Below are positions 1 through 11,783 of a stretch of 64,000 bases of DNA, one piece after another (position 1 is the first letter of the stretch; each line of letters opens with the position of its first letter). The stretch comes from Platycnemis pennipes. Lineage: Eukaryota; Arthropoda; Insecta; Odonata; Platycnemididae. Location: assembly GCA_933228895.1 (NCBI GenBank), contig OW121854.1, forward strand, positions 55,594,609 to 55,658,608, given 5' to 3'. Under the pieces are notes generated by a model. That model did not search any database, was not told where the DNA came from, and was given only the letters and a program-made list of their open reading frames with translations. Both the position numbers and the translations under genes were made by a program.

Positions 1-1868
1 TAGGAGCCAGGCGAAGGGTAGTGCCCGCAGCGTCTATTCTCAAGGAAGCAGCCGAAAAAAGGCGTTTGACCCAAATGTGGAAGCCATTTCTCACGATTCT
101 GTCTCATCTGAGGAATGCAAAAGGAAGCCACCTCAAATTCATTTCCTGGGATATATGTAGGACTCAGAAATCGAGGATAATTCAAGACAAGAAGATTTGG
201 GAATCGATATTCCGCATTTCTCAAGAAACAAACATTTATCAATGAATAAATTTTACTCGCAAGAACAATTGCACCGTAGTTATTTCCTGCTAATAATTCG
301 CCAAATATGGATTCAAAATTGTATCTTATTGTGTTTTTGACTCATTACTAGATAATACTGAAATTTTAGTGCCTTCAAAGGGTCTAGCCTCGGTTATTCC
401 TAATATGTTTACTGCCCGTCCGTATGCTTAAAATAATTTTTAACGAGTAGAAGTTGGCTTCAGTTTTTTGGGTTCCAATTACAGATTATTTTTCAACGTC
501 TATCCTTAGTTCTTATACTTATAACACACCCAAAATCAAGGCCCAAGCTGGGGTTCGAACCGAAGCCCTTGAGTTACCAGGCTAGCGTGGTACGTACCTA
601 CATACCGAATCAGCGTTATTTTAATGGAAAGGCAATGGTCAATAGGCAATATTTTCATGCATCCAACACAAAATTTGATCTACTTCCAATTATAAGCTTA
701 ATTTTAAAAGGAATGGGAAACAAGTAGGTTGTATTTTAGTAGTTTGGGGTTTTAGGGTGCTCTAGCAGCTTAAGTCATGTCACATTGTCAAACATAATCT
801 CTTAATGAGACCATGAAGATCGTAATTTATCGTGGACAGTCTTGTTTGAGATCCATCCACCTTACGAGTTCCATTCTTAATTAAGCATAATGGCAAATGA
901 GAGATTCTCCTAAACATTTCGTATGGGTTTAGGTACCCAGGGTATCGTTATGGTCTTCGTATTGGATGTCCGTGTTTTGATGCTCTGTCTAGGAAACATA
1001 TTTCCTCTAGCAGTTTTCAGCGAACAAGTTCCTACTATGATGGCGAATAAAAATTTCTACGAACATTGTTTTAACACATGAACATGCCATCCAACATTAA
1101 TTTTTCGCGAGCTTGGTATGATGAAATTCATATTTATGTGCTCATTAAAACTTTAGTATTCCATTCATTAGCATTTGTTTTGTGCATAACTGTGGTGAAG
1201 TACCAGTTTTATGCCCGGTAAAACTTAAAAATCCAAATTAGTGGTTCGATATCTTTCCGAGAAACATGCCCAGGAGCCCTTTTTCCCCTGGAAGTTATCA
1301 ACTAAGCTCTAAATTCTCGGGAATCAGGTTGTTGTGATGTCTGGACTACTTCCTATCCTACTGGACTCGGGTTCGAATCCAGAGAGAGAAATTATTCATT
1401 GGTATAGCGGTAACCTCTTGAGTGCTTTGTTGAGACCAGTTGAGACACTCCGAATACAATATTCCGTCCATCAAATGGGACTTTAAACCGAGGGCACCTT
1501 GGCACCTTTTGCCAAGAACCGACTAATGCCGATGACGGTTTTCTCTCAATTTTTCCTCTTTTGCCTTAATCTTTCCAAATCCAATAACCCACCTAAATTG
1601 CGCAAATGGCCATATTTTTCGGTCTCCTCCCACAAATAACTAATTTAAATAACTCTTAGTTGTAATTCAAAAACAGTGCCGGAGGGGATTCAAACTCGCG
1701 ATCTTTGGCCTGCCAGACCTGCGCGCTGCCGACCTGCTATTGTGGGCGGTGCTGTGCCTTGTGTTGTTACTTAAGTCGGTAACGTAATTACGTATGGAGT
1801 AATGTAATCACATTACCCTATGCTCGACCCGTCCAGCGCCCGATTCAAATGCACCTCCCTCTTTACAG
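1..1868. other. Neuroligin intron DNA (left of first visible exon)
   Basis: No convincing coding exon is seen. The stretch is AT-rich with scattered tRNA-like fragments: a minus-strand B-box-like stretch near 550-570, a fuller SINE at about 1328-1640, and another minus-strand B-box-like stretch at about 1685-1735. The 74-aa open frame at 21-245 has no recognisable domain. The last bases before 1869 form a pyrimidine tract plus CAG acceptor, so this is intron belonging to the + strand neuroligin gene, whose earlier exons are outside the window. Confidence 0.6.
1328..1640 (+). repeat. tRNA-derived SINE, diverged copy
   Basis: A pol III B-box match (gggttcgaatcc, about 1369-1380) is followed by the conserved body of the SINE family seen repeatedly here: 'gtgctttgttgagacc', 'tattccgtccatcaaatggga', 'aatgccgatgacggttttctct' and a pyrimidine-rich 3' part. 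It is visibly diverged from the younger copies near 14.5 and 15.9 kb. Confidence 0.7.
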
Positions 1869-2142
1869 GTTCGGCGGAGGTGGTCCCGGGAGTTTCTCGG
1901 GCTCGGGCTCCTCGTCCGCCTCCGCGGCGGGCCCGGGGTCGTCACTGGGGTCCGGCCCGGGGTCGCTGGACGGAAGTGCGGGGAGCGGCTTCGACCCGGA
2001 CGCCAACGGAGCCAGCGCCGCAGCCGAGGCGGAGCGGAGGCGACGGAGGAAGAAGTACGTTGACCGGCTCGCGAGATACGACCTGCTCTTCGGCGTCGTG
2101 AGGGCCGAGGCGTATTTCGCCTTCACCGCCGAAGACCTCCAG
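1869..2142 (+). CDS. Nlg: Neuroligin, internal exon (first in window)
   Basis: Acceptor ctttacag precedes 1869 and donor gtgagt follows 2142. The first base completes a codon begun in an upstream exon outside the window; the exon ends in phase 0. It encodes a long Gly/Ser/Ala-rich stretch (about 1869-2015), a short run of basic residues (RRRRKK), then YDLLFGVVRAEAYFAFTAED and LQ. The last part is the conserved LMFG..EAYF.F..E segment of the cholinesterase-like extracellular domain of insect neuroligins, postsynaptic adhesion proteins that bind neurexin. The exon is very GC-rich compared with the flanking AT-rich intron. The Gly/Ser insert is unusual. Family call is firm; which insect neuroligin paralogue is unknown. 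Confidence 0.9.
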
Positions 2143-3169
2143 GTGAGTGATCGACGACCGGTTGGCCGAAGACCACGGAGTATTTGAACGACAGATTCAC
2201 ATCCCGCCCACGGCTGCTAAATCCACATTTAAAATTTGCCAAGAAGATGACAGAAAGTTGTTCAGATTTATGAAAAGCTGCTTCAAATTTTATTTGCATC
2301 AGTATGACAGTACGACTCACCAAATCCAAACAAAGAGATAAATGTGTATACACTAAACGTTAAAGTGCTTGTATATACCAAATAGGTAATATATATTTGG
2401 CGCATGTGCAGTGAGTTTACAGATTTTTCACGTTATTCATTGCAATTTCATTTCTAATAAACGCCTTTCTATGCATAATGAATTTTTCTACCCTATTTGG
2501 TCATCAATAATAGAGGATCTGTCCACCCTCTAAATGTGTTTAGCTTGTTTGAAATATTTCAAAAGATTTACCATGACATTTGTTTCTAAAAGTCCCGCTA
2601 ATTCAAGAGGCTAAATTTAGCAAGTAAACCCCAAATGTTGCTAACTTCAAATGTAAGGCAACCAAATGTTACTAAAAATTTGCTAAATTTAGCAACAAAT
2701 TTGATAAATTAGCAATTCTACTCCCATCTCACCGTTACTTCCACAAGACAGTCACTGTGGTTCCACACGAAAGTCTTGTCTAATTCCCTGGAACATACTT
2801 TCCTTTTCATTCCCATCGCTTTGCATCTAAATTAAAACTATGCAAAAATACCATAGTGCCACTTTTGGCACATCGGGCGATCGAGGGAGGTACTAAGTCC
2901 GGGCGTTCTACGAATCAAAAATAAACTATTCAAAAATACGAGAATATGCATATTTCATACAGCGAGCAAGAGATGCCAGAATCTGCAATGAGATAGAACT
3001 TGGGCGCCTACACTGATAAGTGATTGGGGTCGTTTACCATATTTTTATTGCCGAATCTGATAGAGTTTGTAAAATAAAAAGACCCGTATTTTTCCGTTTT
3101 TTGATCCGTCAATTATTTCTCGAGTTATTAACGGCGAAAAACTGATGTTTTTAACCCTTTCGGAAAAGC

Positions 3170-3410
3170 GGGCGTGGTGCAACCTCTGACGTATAACGAC
3201 TTCGTCCAATCACAACTGAGCCCGCGAAGCTACTTTGTCTTATCGCAATGGGCGGGACACAGCTGAATCTGCCAATGGGAGCAGTTGCGACAGCATTTGT
3301 GCGAGCAGAACTTCCGAGAACCCCCCTCCACTCCCTTCCCCTAAAAGCAGTCAAGGACGGGAGGAAAATGACGTCAATGATATCAAAGCAGCTTCTTCGG
3401 TGGGCGTCAC
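3170..3410. promoter_or_regulatory. GC-rich island with CCAAT/GC-box/CRE-like words
   Basis: Within about 250 bp of an otherwise AT-rich intron there are two CCAAT words (about 3206 and 3270), a gggcgg GC-box near 3250 and a perfect palindrome tgacgtca (about 3369-3376). This is the composition of a promoter or enhancer, either of the host gene or of an old transposon. No TATA box or linked ORF was identified, so the role is speculative. Confidence 0.3.
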
Positions 3411-5904
3411 CTTTTGCTTATTTTAATTTTTGATTTATGAGTGAATGGTTGCGGTTAGAAGATTAATTTTTTCGCCAAAATTCTTTTTTCGTTTCCATCT
3501 AACGATTTCATGTACAAAATTGCGATTTCGGTTCCGAGTAAACGCCCCCATTTCATACGCCGATGGACTTAATACGTGACGTAAACAAATGAATTTCGGT
3601 TTGAGGTCGGTGATATTTTTATCAATAAAGCAGCAGTTTACATCCTAAAAGGAGGAAATAGGGAATTTGGCCAGGTAAAGAAGAGAAAAATTCTATGAAA
3701 ACAACCGTCGTTGTATTTAACGTGTGCAATGAAATAAGGCCCCGTGTGCCTTTCATTTCCTGTGTAAAATTTGCCTGGGATTGTTAGAATCTCTTAATCC
3801 CATTCTAGGATAACTAAAGGTAACACACACGCGGTGAAATTTGTTGTTATTGTACAAATTGCGAGTACGGGTTCTCTCTGCTAGCGTTTTGAGTTTTAAA
3901 TATTTTTCAGTTTAATTTCGTTGGTGAAGTTTTCCTCACGATTTAAGTTTTCATATCGTGAAAATTGCTTTTCCTTGGATACTTTTACAGTTATCCGCCG
4001 ATTTTAGTGATATATAAAACAATTTTTAAGGATTTTCCATTATTTAACATTCTATACAAAACTTGCACTAACGAGAGTGCATCATGATCATTATTCCAAA
4101 AAGGAGGCGATGTAGCGCAGGAGAAAATGTTGACTGACTTCAACCCTCCAACTATATTCCCGCACTTTTAACCTCATATAACCGAAAATGATGTACTCGT
4201 TGAATAATGCTATCAAACTGCCTCCAGAAACAAGCTGAGATAATAATTGCTATCAGTGCAGACGTAGACATTTGAAAGATGCGAATTCACGCCTGCTTTA
4301 TTTCCTTGAAAATCTGTCGTGTTGCCCTGGAAAATATTAGCAAAGTGACTTCTCAAGACCATCATTAGCCGCGGGATTTCATTAAAACTTAGGGATACTC
4401 ACGAACATTTTCTCAAGTTAGCGGCTCGAGTTCTTTGCTTGGATATACGTTTTCATCGCACACGCTTTTTAGAATGTTCCCCACTTTGTACAGGGGGCAG
4501 AGATGGAGGTCGTGCCTCATAAAGACAAATTATTCAAGGAGGCAATTCCGACTTAATGAACGAGCAACCTTGTCAGAGTGAAGTGGTTTCCGTAGTTTCC
4601 ATACTTTGATAGCATCAAGAATAATGATGGGCTTTGAGATTAAGCGAAGTGTCACAGCATCGCGGAGCACTGCAGAGGAGCCGAACTCTGAGCAATGATT
4701 CGTGGGCCTGCGTTTCCCTCCGACATTTCAGAGACGCAGAGCCGCGGGACCTAATATATGACGGAATATTGGAGGTTGTGCCCGGCCAAGAATTCAAAGA
4801 GATAGAAAGCACCACAGCAGTCAGTTTGAAAGGAGGAATACTTTAATGACATCGTAAGGAAGTGAAAGAATTTGTCTGGTTGGTCGATCTGTGGTCCGCG
4901 GAAGTAATCCGGCCCAAGTTCGACAATACGATCGGCGATAGTATTTTCTGTGCCCTAATATTTCTGGCAGTATCTCGAATAATGCCTAAAGTGTTCTATT
5001 TACGAAGATGTAGTACTCATAAAAATATTTCTGTCACTATTCATTCGGATTTCCACGGAAAGCACCTATTTTCTTAGTAGAAATCAAATTTAGGTTCACC
5101 GTTAATTGCGTACCTCTGACATCAATAATGCGCCAAAAATTATAAAGCAAGCCAATTTGGCGCACTTTCGGTCATATGATGTTCCCGAACGATTATTTAA
5201 TTTTTTTCCTCTCTTCCGAAGCATGGTGTGGCTTTTAGATGTCTAATTAAGATTATCCTTTGATGTATTTAGAAAAAAATTCAAGTACTTTTCCAGACAC
5301 CCTATATATTACCCATTTGGCGCTGGAAAACCCTTCGCAGCATTATAAGTGTCAATCCACTTACATTTAATGTGTGATAAAAAATGTATTTCTAATATGG
5401 TCAAGTAGTAATCAAGTAGTAGTCCAGTACAGCAAGTTTCCCTTACCCACTATAATAATCAAGTAATCATCTTGAAGCAATGAAAAGTATTAGACTTGCT
5501 TTCTCTAAAGCCTGAAAATAATACACCGTAGAAACAATTTTGTCTCTCTTCTTGTGAATTCACTAGATTCTTTTTTACTACGACATCATACCAATAAACA
5601 ATCATCTTTCCCTGCCGTGTATGGAACCGAGGTATCGAAGCTCTTCCAAGCTTTAGTTCATCATTCATCCTGAAAGCTTTCACTTAATTTTTCAAAGAGA
5701 TTTTTCTTGATAGCTGCACTGTGGTAAAGTTGTTTGCCATAGTCAAAGAGAGCTGTCATCGAAATTATTTTACGCCATTAGTAATTGACAGCAAATTTAA
5801 CAGCGTTTATTGACTAAATATACGTTATAATTGGCGCATAGGCAAACATATTGCTCAGGAGTAAAATAAGACGGTGCTGGAAGTATAAAATAGCTTTTCA
5901 ATCC

Positions 5905-6150
5905 CAATGAAGAAGAATAATTCCAGTTCGGGGGTTCGGGTTCAAATACCAGCAGCGCTTATTTTCATTGGTATACTTTTCTCTACTTGAATGTTGTGCG
6001 TACAGTGCAGTATTTCGTCCGTCAGTTGGGACGTTAAGCAGTCCCCCCTTGGCGCTTGCCGTAAGGACAACGCCGATGCTGAATTTTTTCTCCAACCCCT
6101 AAAAATTCTTACCTTTTCCAAATTGCCCACCTATTCTGAATAGACTAAAT
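5905..6150 (+). repeat. tRNA-derived SINE copy
   Basis: A B-box-like gttcaaatac (about 5939) is followed by the same SINE body as other copies ('cagtatttcgtccgtcagttggga', 'ccccttggcgcttgccgtaagg', 'caacgccgatgctgaatttttt'). The 3' part is pyrimidine-rich. It is moderately diverged. Confidence 0.75.
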
Positions 6151-7841
6151 AAATCTAGAGTTTTTTGTCGCCTCGCCTGAATAGCAAAAACGATAAGGAA
6201 GTATAAAAATTGATCTTTACTGCGAACACATCGTTATCTCCCTCATTTTATAGTTCAAAAGCTTCACTTGATTACAAACTTCCAAGTATGTGGTTTGTAC
6301 ATTTCCTTTGTGAAGAAGTGGGTCCCGCCCCAGTCAATGTTTTCCCGACGGATCAGGTGCGGTTTGGTAGTTAATTAAGGTCCTCTGTAGATGTTCTCCG
6401 TTAGTTGAAGTCTTGCGTCAATCCCTCGCGACGCAAAGGTGATATTCCAAATTTAATCACTCCAACCTCCTCACTCGCTCCTATTAGCGAAAAGGGAAAG
6501 AGCCTCCAACTCTTTCGTTGATAACTAAAAAAGAGAGGACCCCTTTCCTCCCCCCCCCCCTCTCCCTAAGAATAGGTCCAGTGACGTATTCCCATTTTTC
6601 AAAAAAGAAAAAACTTTGTGTAACTTGCCACGGAAATATAAGCACGAGATGATATATTCCGTTTATATCCCAAAATGCTTTCTCAAATCAAAGTCTGGGC
6701 TGACCTATGGATTCAGGGTGAGGAGGAAAGTTGGACTGAATCCGGTATTAGCGTTCTCTTAACTAAGCCATAGAGTTTAACTACCGTCCGATTGGTAAAA
6801 TATGTAGTTAGCTCGAAATGCCTTCTTCACAGCACTCGATTATGGACGGAGATACCTTGGAAAAATCTGCCACAGCCTGGATTCGAACACAGATACACCA
6901 AACGAGAGGGCTGTACCCAATGCCGTTACGCCAACCAGAAAGTGATTTTAATTATTATTAGTTTTCTACCGGTGAAGGTAGGTCTAAGGACGGATACGAA
7001 AGTGCATTTTAGTTGTAATTATGAAAGATGGGAAATGCCGTGAAAGGAAAAAATATTTAGTTCCACCTAGAGTTAACTGAGAAAAATGCCGAGCATTGTA
7101 GTCATGTTCCTTTAAAACCTACCTAACCGTTAAAAATTCAAGTAATATGAAATGTTAAAAATATGGAATGCTCATTTAATAATAATCGACCAAATATAAG
7201 AAAAATTAAGCGTGTCGCGTAATATTCGTGCATAATAGATTTAATTGTTTGATATCCGAATTCCAAGTTCAAATGCAGGGCACTCCTCAACATACTCCTG
7301 TTCATAGCCATGAAATTGAAGGTTGTGTCGGCTTTCCATTCCGAGAACCCGGCTTTGAATTTTGATAGAAGTAACGGTTTCTCAACGAAATCTATTCCCT
7401 CTTGGAGACTGTCGAACGAAGAGAAAATTCAGAGACAATGGGGAACTTGCATGGGTCGACGATTGCTATAAAAACTATTTTGAACAGGTAAAACGCAAAT
7501 ATTAGCTCGCAAAAATACCTAAATTATCTCCATTCATCATCAGAAGAAATAAAAAATTGACTTAAAAAATCAAGCAAAATTTCTCTGAGCCGACCACTGC
7601 GCGAAGACACCCGAGCTCTGCCGAAGTTAGGTGTGACGTCATCCGTGCCTAATCTGCCGTCTGAGTCGGGAAAAACACCAACGCATGCTGTAAACATTGC
7701 TTTGGTGGAGGATTTAGTCGCTCACCGTCACTTGTTCGTGTGCTGTTATTCTTGAGTAAGTTTTCCTATTGTTATTGTGCCACGATTATTACTTGGGATA
7801 TTAAAAATGCACTTTCGGGATGATAAAATAGACTTTTTACC

Positions 7842-8033
7842 TTGAATATTTCAGGTAAAAAAATGGATGATTACGTTGCCGCTCGTTCGGACAATATTCC
7901 TGAAATTGATGCCATGACCCTCATGGCATTTGTTATGACAAATGATTGCTATACGTCGGCGGAAAAAAAAATTTTTTCTCCTGACCGGATGGGAGAAAAC
8001 TCTCGTTATGAAAAATTTGTAAGGCGAAGCTGA
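7842..8033 (+). pseudogene. Remnant transposon ORF, 63 aa
   Basis: The start region is probably created by splicing: a pyrimidine-rich tract plus 'atatttcag' lies just before 'gtaaaaaaatggatgattacg', so the true first Met may be at 7863. The peptide contains VAARSDNIPEIDAMTLMAF and SNDC-like MTNDCYTSAEKK, and then runs into a stop after SRYEKFVRRS. I associate the SDN.P..D...F...NDCYTSAE pattern with a protein family found in YqaJ/ISL2EU-type transposons; this rests on memory and needs a database search. It is far too short to be functional. Confidence 0.4.
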
Positions 8034-9339
8034 TGAACCTCGTAAGGACCAATGGAAAGTCTCGTACCTTAAAATAATGGTGGCTACAGTTATTTTGCTT
8101 CGGTAATTTTGCAAACAAACCTTTGGACAAGAAGTAATGTAGCTCAATTAGGTTATGCGAGTGATTTTTTCGTTATTTGCTTTCGATAATACTTGTGTGA
8201 CATCGTGGACATGTGTGCATTTAAAGCCAGCGGCATGAAGTTACCGTCGCTTGCCTCAAAATTTCGATTTTTATGAATACGACGAGAATAAATGAGAGAT
8301 ATTTACTTTGAATCCTTTGTTTATAATACTTATTAATGCGGAGAATGAAGGTTAGTTTATCAGAGCGAGGCACAAATCTAGAGGATTGGCCTTATCGGGA
8401 ATTACTTACCCTTGATTTAATAGTCCGTATGAAGTTCATTATAGGGAATGGACTTCCCAGCGTACGATTTATTTTCTTCAATGAAACTAAATAGTATACT
8501 GGTAATAATTAATTACGTTATAACAAGAATAGTTGTCTTGTTTTCAAAACCAATAGTACGAAGCACGTTTATCCACGTCATGCTGTTGGATGTCAGGTAA
8601 AAGGAAGTTGAAGCATTGCCTACTTATCTTATTACATATCTTTATTTTCGCCAGAAGTATCACTGAATTTTGAAAGTCATAACCCTTATGCTCACATTTA
8701 CCTCTCTACCAACATTCACCGGTTTAAGTGCTGTGCTATGATTTAGTTATTATCATCGGACATTCAGCAAAATACATTGCAATAGTCTTTGTCAAGAAAA
8801 ACAACACTAACATCAATATCAGAAGGAAATGTCAATATTTTTACCTTCAGTAAATTCATTTAGGAATTTAAAGTGCAATTTAAAAACATAAAACCTGATC
8901 TTGATCGTCCTTCTTTGCTGAATAAATGCATTGAGGCATGATCCCATAATTCTATCCCATACATTAAATGGTAGTGGAATAAGGAAAAGTAGCACCTGCT
9001 ATTCAAAACACTCAACACAAATGAACCCGCTTATTGATTTAAAAATCATTACCGTCCGACACCCCAATCTATGGAAAGGCATTAGTATAAGCTAAACATT
9101 GTTCTTTAATCATCACCATATCACATTCCAGCATAAAGTTTGTAAATGGCTATAATAATTCAAAGACCTGGAATTTTTCAAATGTACTTTGTAGCCCTTT
9201 AATTAAATACCTATGTGGGCCACAAAGAACTTTTGTGGCAGGGTATAGTATAGCATTCCTGAATGTAATTCTCATGAACATCAACACTATAACTACACCA
9301 CCGAAACATAAAACCATTCTCAAGTCTCGATTACATACA

Positions 9340-10355
9340 TATAAAAAGACACAATGACCCTGGGTCTTATACTTGCCTCATGTCATGCTAAAGAGATCGA
9401 TAAAGAATATTTAAATATTGACCTACAAGCAATTGAAACTTGGTGTGATACATGGCAGTTAGAATTAAACTTTAAGAAATGTCTTGTAATGAATTTTTGG
9501 AAAAAGAATAGCTCTCCCCCTAGCACTTACAAAATAAGTAATAATGAATTAACAAACGTGGAATCCATTAAATATCTTGGAATAAGACTGACAAATGATC
9601 TTTCCTGGGGTAAACACATTCGTGAAATAATGGGTCAAGCGAATCGCAAACTGGGTTTCATTAAAAGAGTATTGGGTAAATGTGACGATCATGTACGAGA
9701 AATCAGCTACTTTTCCCTTGTTAGACCTCATTTGGAATATGCTGCCAGTGTATGGGATCCCTACGAAATCGGTCTAAGTAATGAACTTGAACGTGTGCAG
9801 CGAAGATCGGCAAGATTTGTAAAGGGACGATACGATAATTATATTAGCGTAACCAGTCTATTAAATGAATTGAAATGGGAATCATTGTCAGTTCGCAGGT
9901 TGAAATTTAGACTTAATCTGTTCCACAAATTCCAAGGCAATATTTTCAGTGATGATGTTAAAAATATTTTACGAACCCCAACTTACTATGGCAGACTGGA
10001 CCATAATCATAAAGTTAGAGAAATTGATTGCCGAACTGACCGATTCAAAATGTCCTTTTTCCCTCGCACAATAAGAGATACGAATAACGGTAAATATGTC
10101 CTATCGGAGAGTAGCAATGAATAGCATTGGTAGCTGCATGTTGGTATGAGTACTTAAAGCTAACCCTACTAACAGAATGTTTTTGCATGTTTTCTTTGCA
10201 ATTTCTATCTTTTTAAATAGTGTAGTTCTGACTACTATATTAATACTATTCCTTTTTTATGCATGATATGTAGTGCATGTTTGGTGAGCAATCACCCCCT
10301 GCCACACACCCTTGTGGTGGCTTGCAGGGTATTATGTAGATGTAGATGTAAAGAG
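9340..10355 (+). mobile_element. 5'-truncated CR1/L2-like non-LTR retrotransposon
   Basis: The ORF at 9354-10124 (256 aa) encodes the part of a reverse transcriptase just after the catalytic YxDD: IETWCDTWQLELNFKKC, KYLGIRLTNDLSWGKHI, then LVRPHLEYAASVWDPY and ELERVQRRSARFVKGRYD, the signature of the thumb and C-terminal region in CR1/L2/Daphne-type LINEs. The YADD box and everything upstream are missing, as expected for 5' truncation. The open frame is intact to its stop, suggesting a fairly recent insertion. The 3' end carries a tgtaga microsatellite (about 10335-10353). A second, shorter copy with the same 3' end lies at 43458-43815. Confidence 0.85.
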
Positions 10356-10679
10356 ATTATGATGAGCACTGCACTACGCCGCTACATAACGTTACAGATC
10401 GATGTAATTGTATTAAGATAAAAAAAACTTCGGCACCAAATCAATACCAAAATATATCTACCTTGTAAAGGCATTGTTTTATTAACTTGATAGCATCAGA
10501 CCTAATACACACGTTCTCAAAGAAACACATCGCACAGTGAGTACATTTCAACTCAGCTGGCACGTAAAAGGATTCGGAAATTAAACTATCATGACTCTAA
10601 CTTGTAACTCGTATCGAGTAACAATACTGTCACCTACTTTGACAATAAAATTACTAGAACACCACTCAGGGCCGAAAAA

Positions 10680-11024
10680 TTGCTTCTGACGATTCGCAGA
10701 GCAATGAATGTTTTGGAAGTAATCAACAAATCACTGTCGAGATGCGCACTTTCTCCACGGGAGAAAGAGATACGTCGGGCTCTTGAGTTGGACGCTTACA
10801 CCTCACATTTGATAGAAGTCTGGGTTAGTCAGTCACTTATTGACATTGTACATACGTTTCTTCTTGCGTTTGTAGGCAACCTAATAAATAGTTTATTAGG
10901 CACCTTGGTTGAGGTATTTTTACAGCCAGGTGTTAAACAATACTTATGCCTTGAACTCATCTCGCTGGCTAATTACAATACTAGGGAGTTTGGTCGATGT
11001 ATGGAGCGGGCACTGCAAAAGTAA
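10680..11024 (+). CDS. Unrecognised 114-aa ORF inside the transposon
   Basis: The frame reads MLLTIRRAMNVLEVINK, then SRCALSPREKEIRRALELD and a hydrophobic stretch VHTFLLAFVGNLINSLLGT. I do not recognise a domain. It lies near the right end of the 7436-11418 element, downstream of the LINE insertion, and may be a remnant of the element's coding region or chance. There is no evidence for translation. Confidence 0.2.
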   Translation: MLLTIRRAMNVLEVINKSLSRCALSPREKEIRRALELDAYTSHLIEVWVSQSLIDIVHTFLLAFVGNLINSLLGTLVEVFLQPGVKQYLCLELISLANYNTREFGRCMERALQK

Positions 11025-11463
11025 GATGAACTTTCGAGATTTAAACTATCTTGCCTACATATTACTCATTATTGACGTGAAATATCAACTGTATACCATT
11101 ACGTGATTACCTACTCAATTAAAAATCATAGGTGGGCTCACTTTTGGGTTGAGTACGCTCGCATGAATCACCCGTGTTTGTGCGCTGTTAGCCCAGCTGC
11201 TTCGGGTGATTGTTCGGCACTGTTGACGTCATCGGGTATTCTTCAGCAGTGGCTTGGGGGGGAGGGAGTTTTCGGCGCGCTTTAAAATGTCGCTATATTT
11301 AGCATTCAATATCTCGCGAAGGAAAACTCAGATTTACATGCAGTTTTCTTTGTTGAATCGAGAAAATAATTTTCTCTCCGCCTGTTAAATAAAAGAAAAT
11401 CATGCAAGTTCCCCATTGTAAATTTTTTTGGCATGCATCGAGGCATACGGTAGCCGTTGTGGC

Positions 11464-11783
11464 CAAATTTTACTCTTCTTCGAGTGACAAACGAAGAAGT
11501 CTTAAAAAGAGTGGGAGAGAAGAGATTCCTACTGAAAACCTTAAAAAGCAGACGGAAGACTTCTTAGCCACATCTTAAGACATGATGGCCTGATGAAGAA
11601 AATCCTCGAGGGAAAAGTGAACGGGAAGAATGGAAAAGGCAGGCCTCGTGTGAATTATATGGAGCAAGTTGTGAAGGATGTAAAAGAGAGAAGCTACGGA
11701 AATATGAAGAGGTTGGCCGATAGAAGAATCGAGTGGAGGGCTGCGTCAAACCAATCCTAGGCTTGTTGACCGATGATGATGAT
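11464..11783 (+). mobile_element. RTE-like LINE 3' fragment (copy A)
   Basis: With frameshifts, the + strand reads RVTNEEVLKRVGEKRFLLKT, a second stretch KVNGKNGKGRPRVNYMEQVV and MKRLADRRIEWRAASNQS. This is the C-terminal tail of an endonuclease/reverse-transcriptase LINE protein (pattern G.GRPR...Y..Q...D, WR.AANQS). The copy ends in a gatgatgatgatg microsatellite. Five more copies of the same 3' end occur in the window. Confidence 0.75.

Larger units (their letters stand above)
2143..7435. other. Start of 12.7-kb neuroligin intron; repeats only
   Basis: No coding exon is recognised between the donor at 2143 and the transposon starting near 7436. Points of note: a cluster of short GCTAAATTTAGC-type palindromic words at 2610-2715; a GC-rich island with CCAAT, GC-box and CRE-like words at 3170-3410; a SINE near 5905-6150; a C-homopolymer run near 6549; and another tRNA-like B-box stretch on the minus strand near 6870-6930. 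Open frames here are short and carry no recognisable domain. Confidence 0.55.
7436..11418. mobile_element. DNA transposon (~4 kb) with inverted ends, superfamily uncertain
   Basis: The left end caatggggaacttgcatg (from 7436) is the reverse complement of the right end catgcaagttccccattg (to 11418). Homology continues further in: the block 'ccactgcgcgaagacacccg...tgacgtcatc' about 160 bp from the left end matches, inverted, 'gatgacgtca...' and 'gcagtgg' at a similar distance from the right end. Inside are a 63-aa ORF (7842-8033), a later CR1/L2-like LINE insertion (9340-10355) and a 114-aa ORF (10680-11024). No clear target-site duplication was found. The internal ORF resembles, from memory, N-termini of proteins in YqaJ-nuclease-bearing (ISL2EU-like) transposons, but this is tentative. 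Confidence 0.6.

Noticed and set aside
540..600. Possible tRNA gene on the minus strand (ggttcgaac B-box-like stretch)
   Set aside because: No cloverleaf can be built around it and the flanks match degraded SINE heads; likewise for the B-box-like stretches near 1690, 6880, 12840 and 34950.
7842..8033. Small host gene
   Set aside because: It lies inside a DNA transposon with inverted ends and stops early; better explained as an element remnant.
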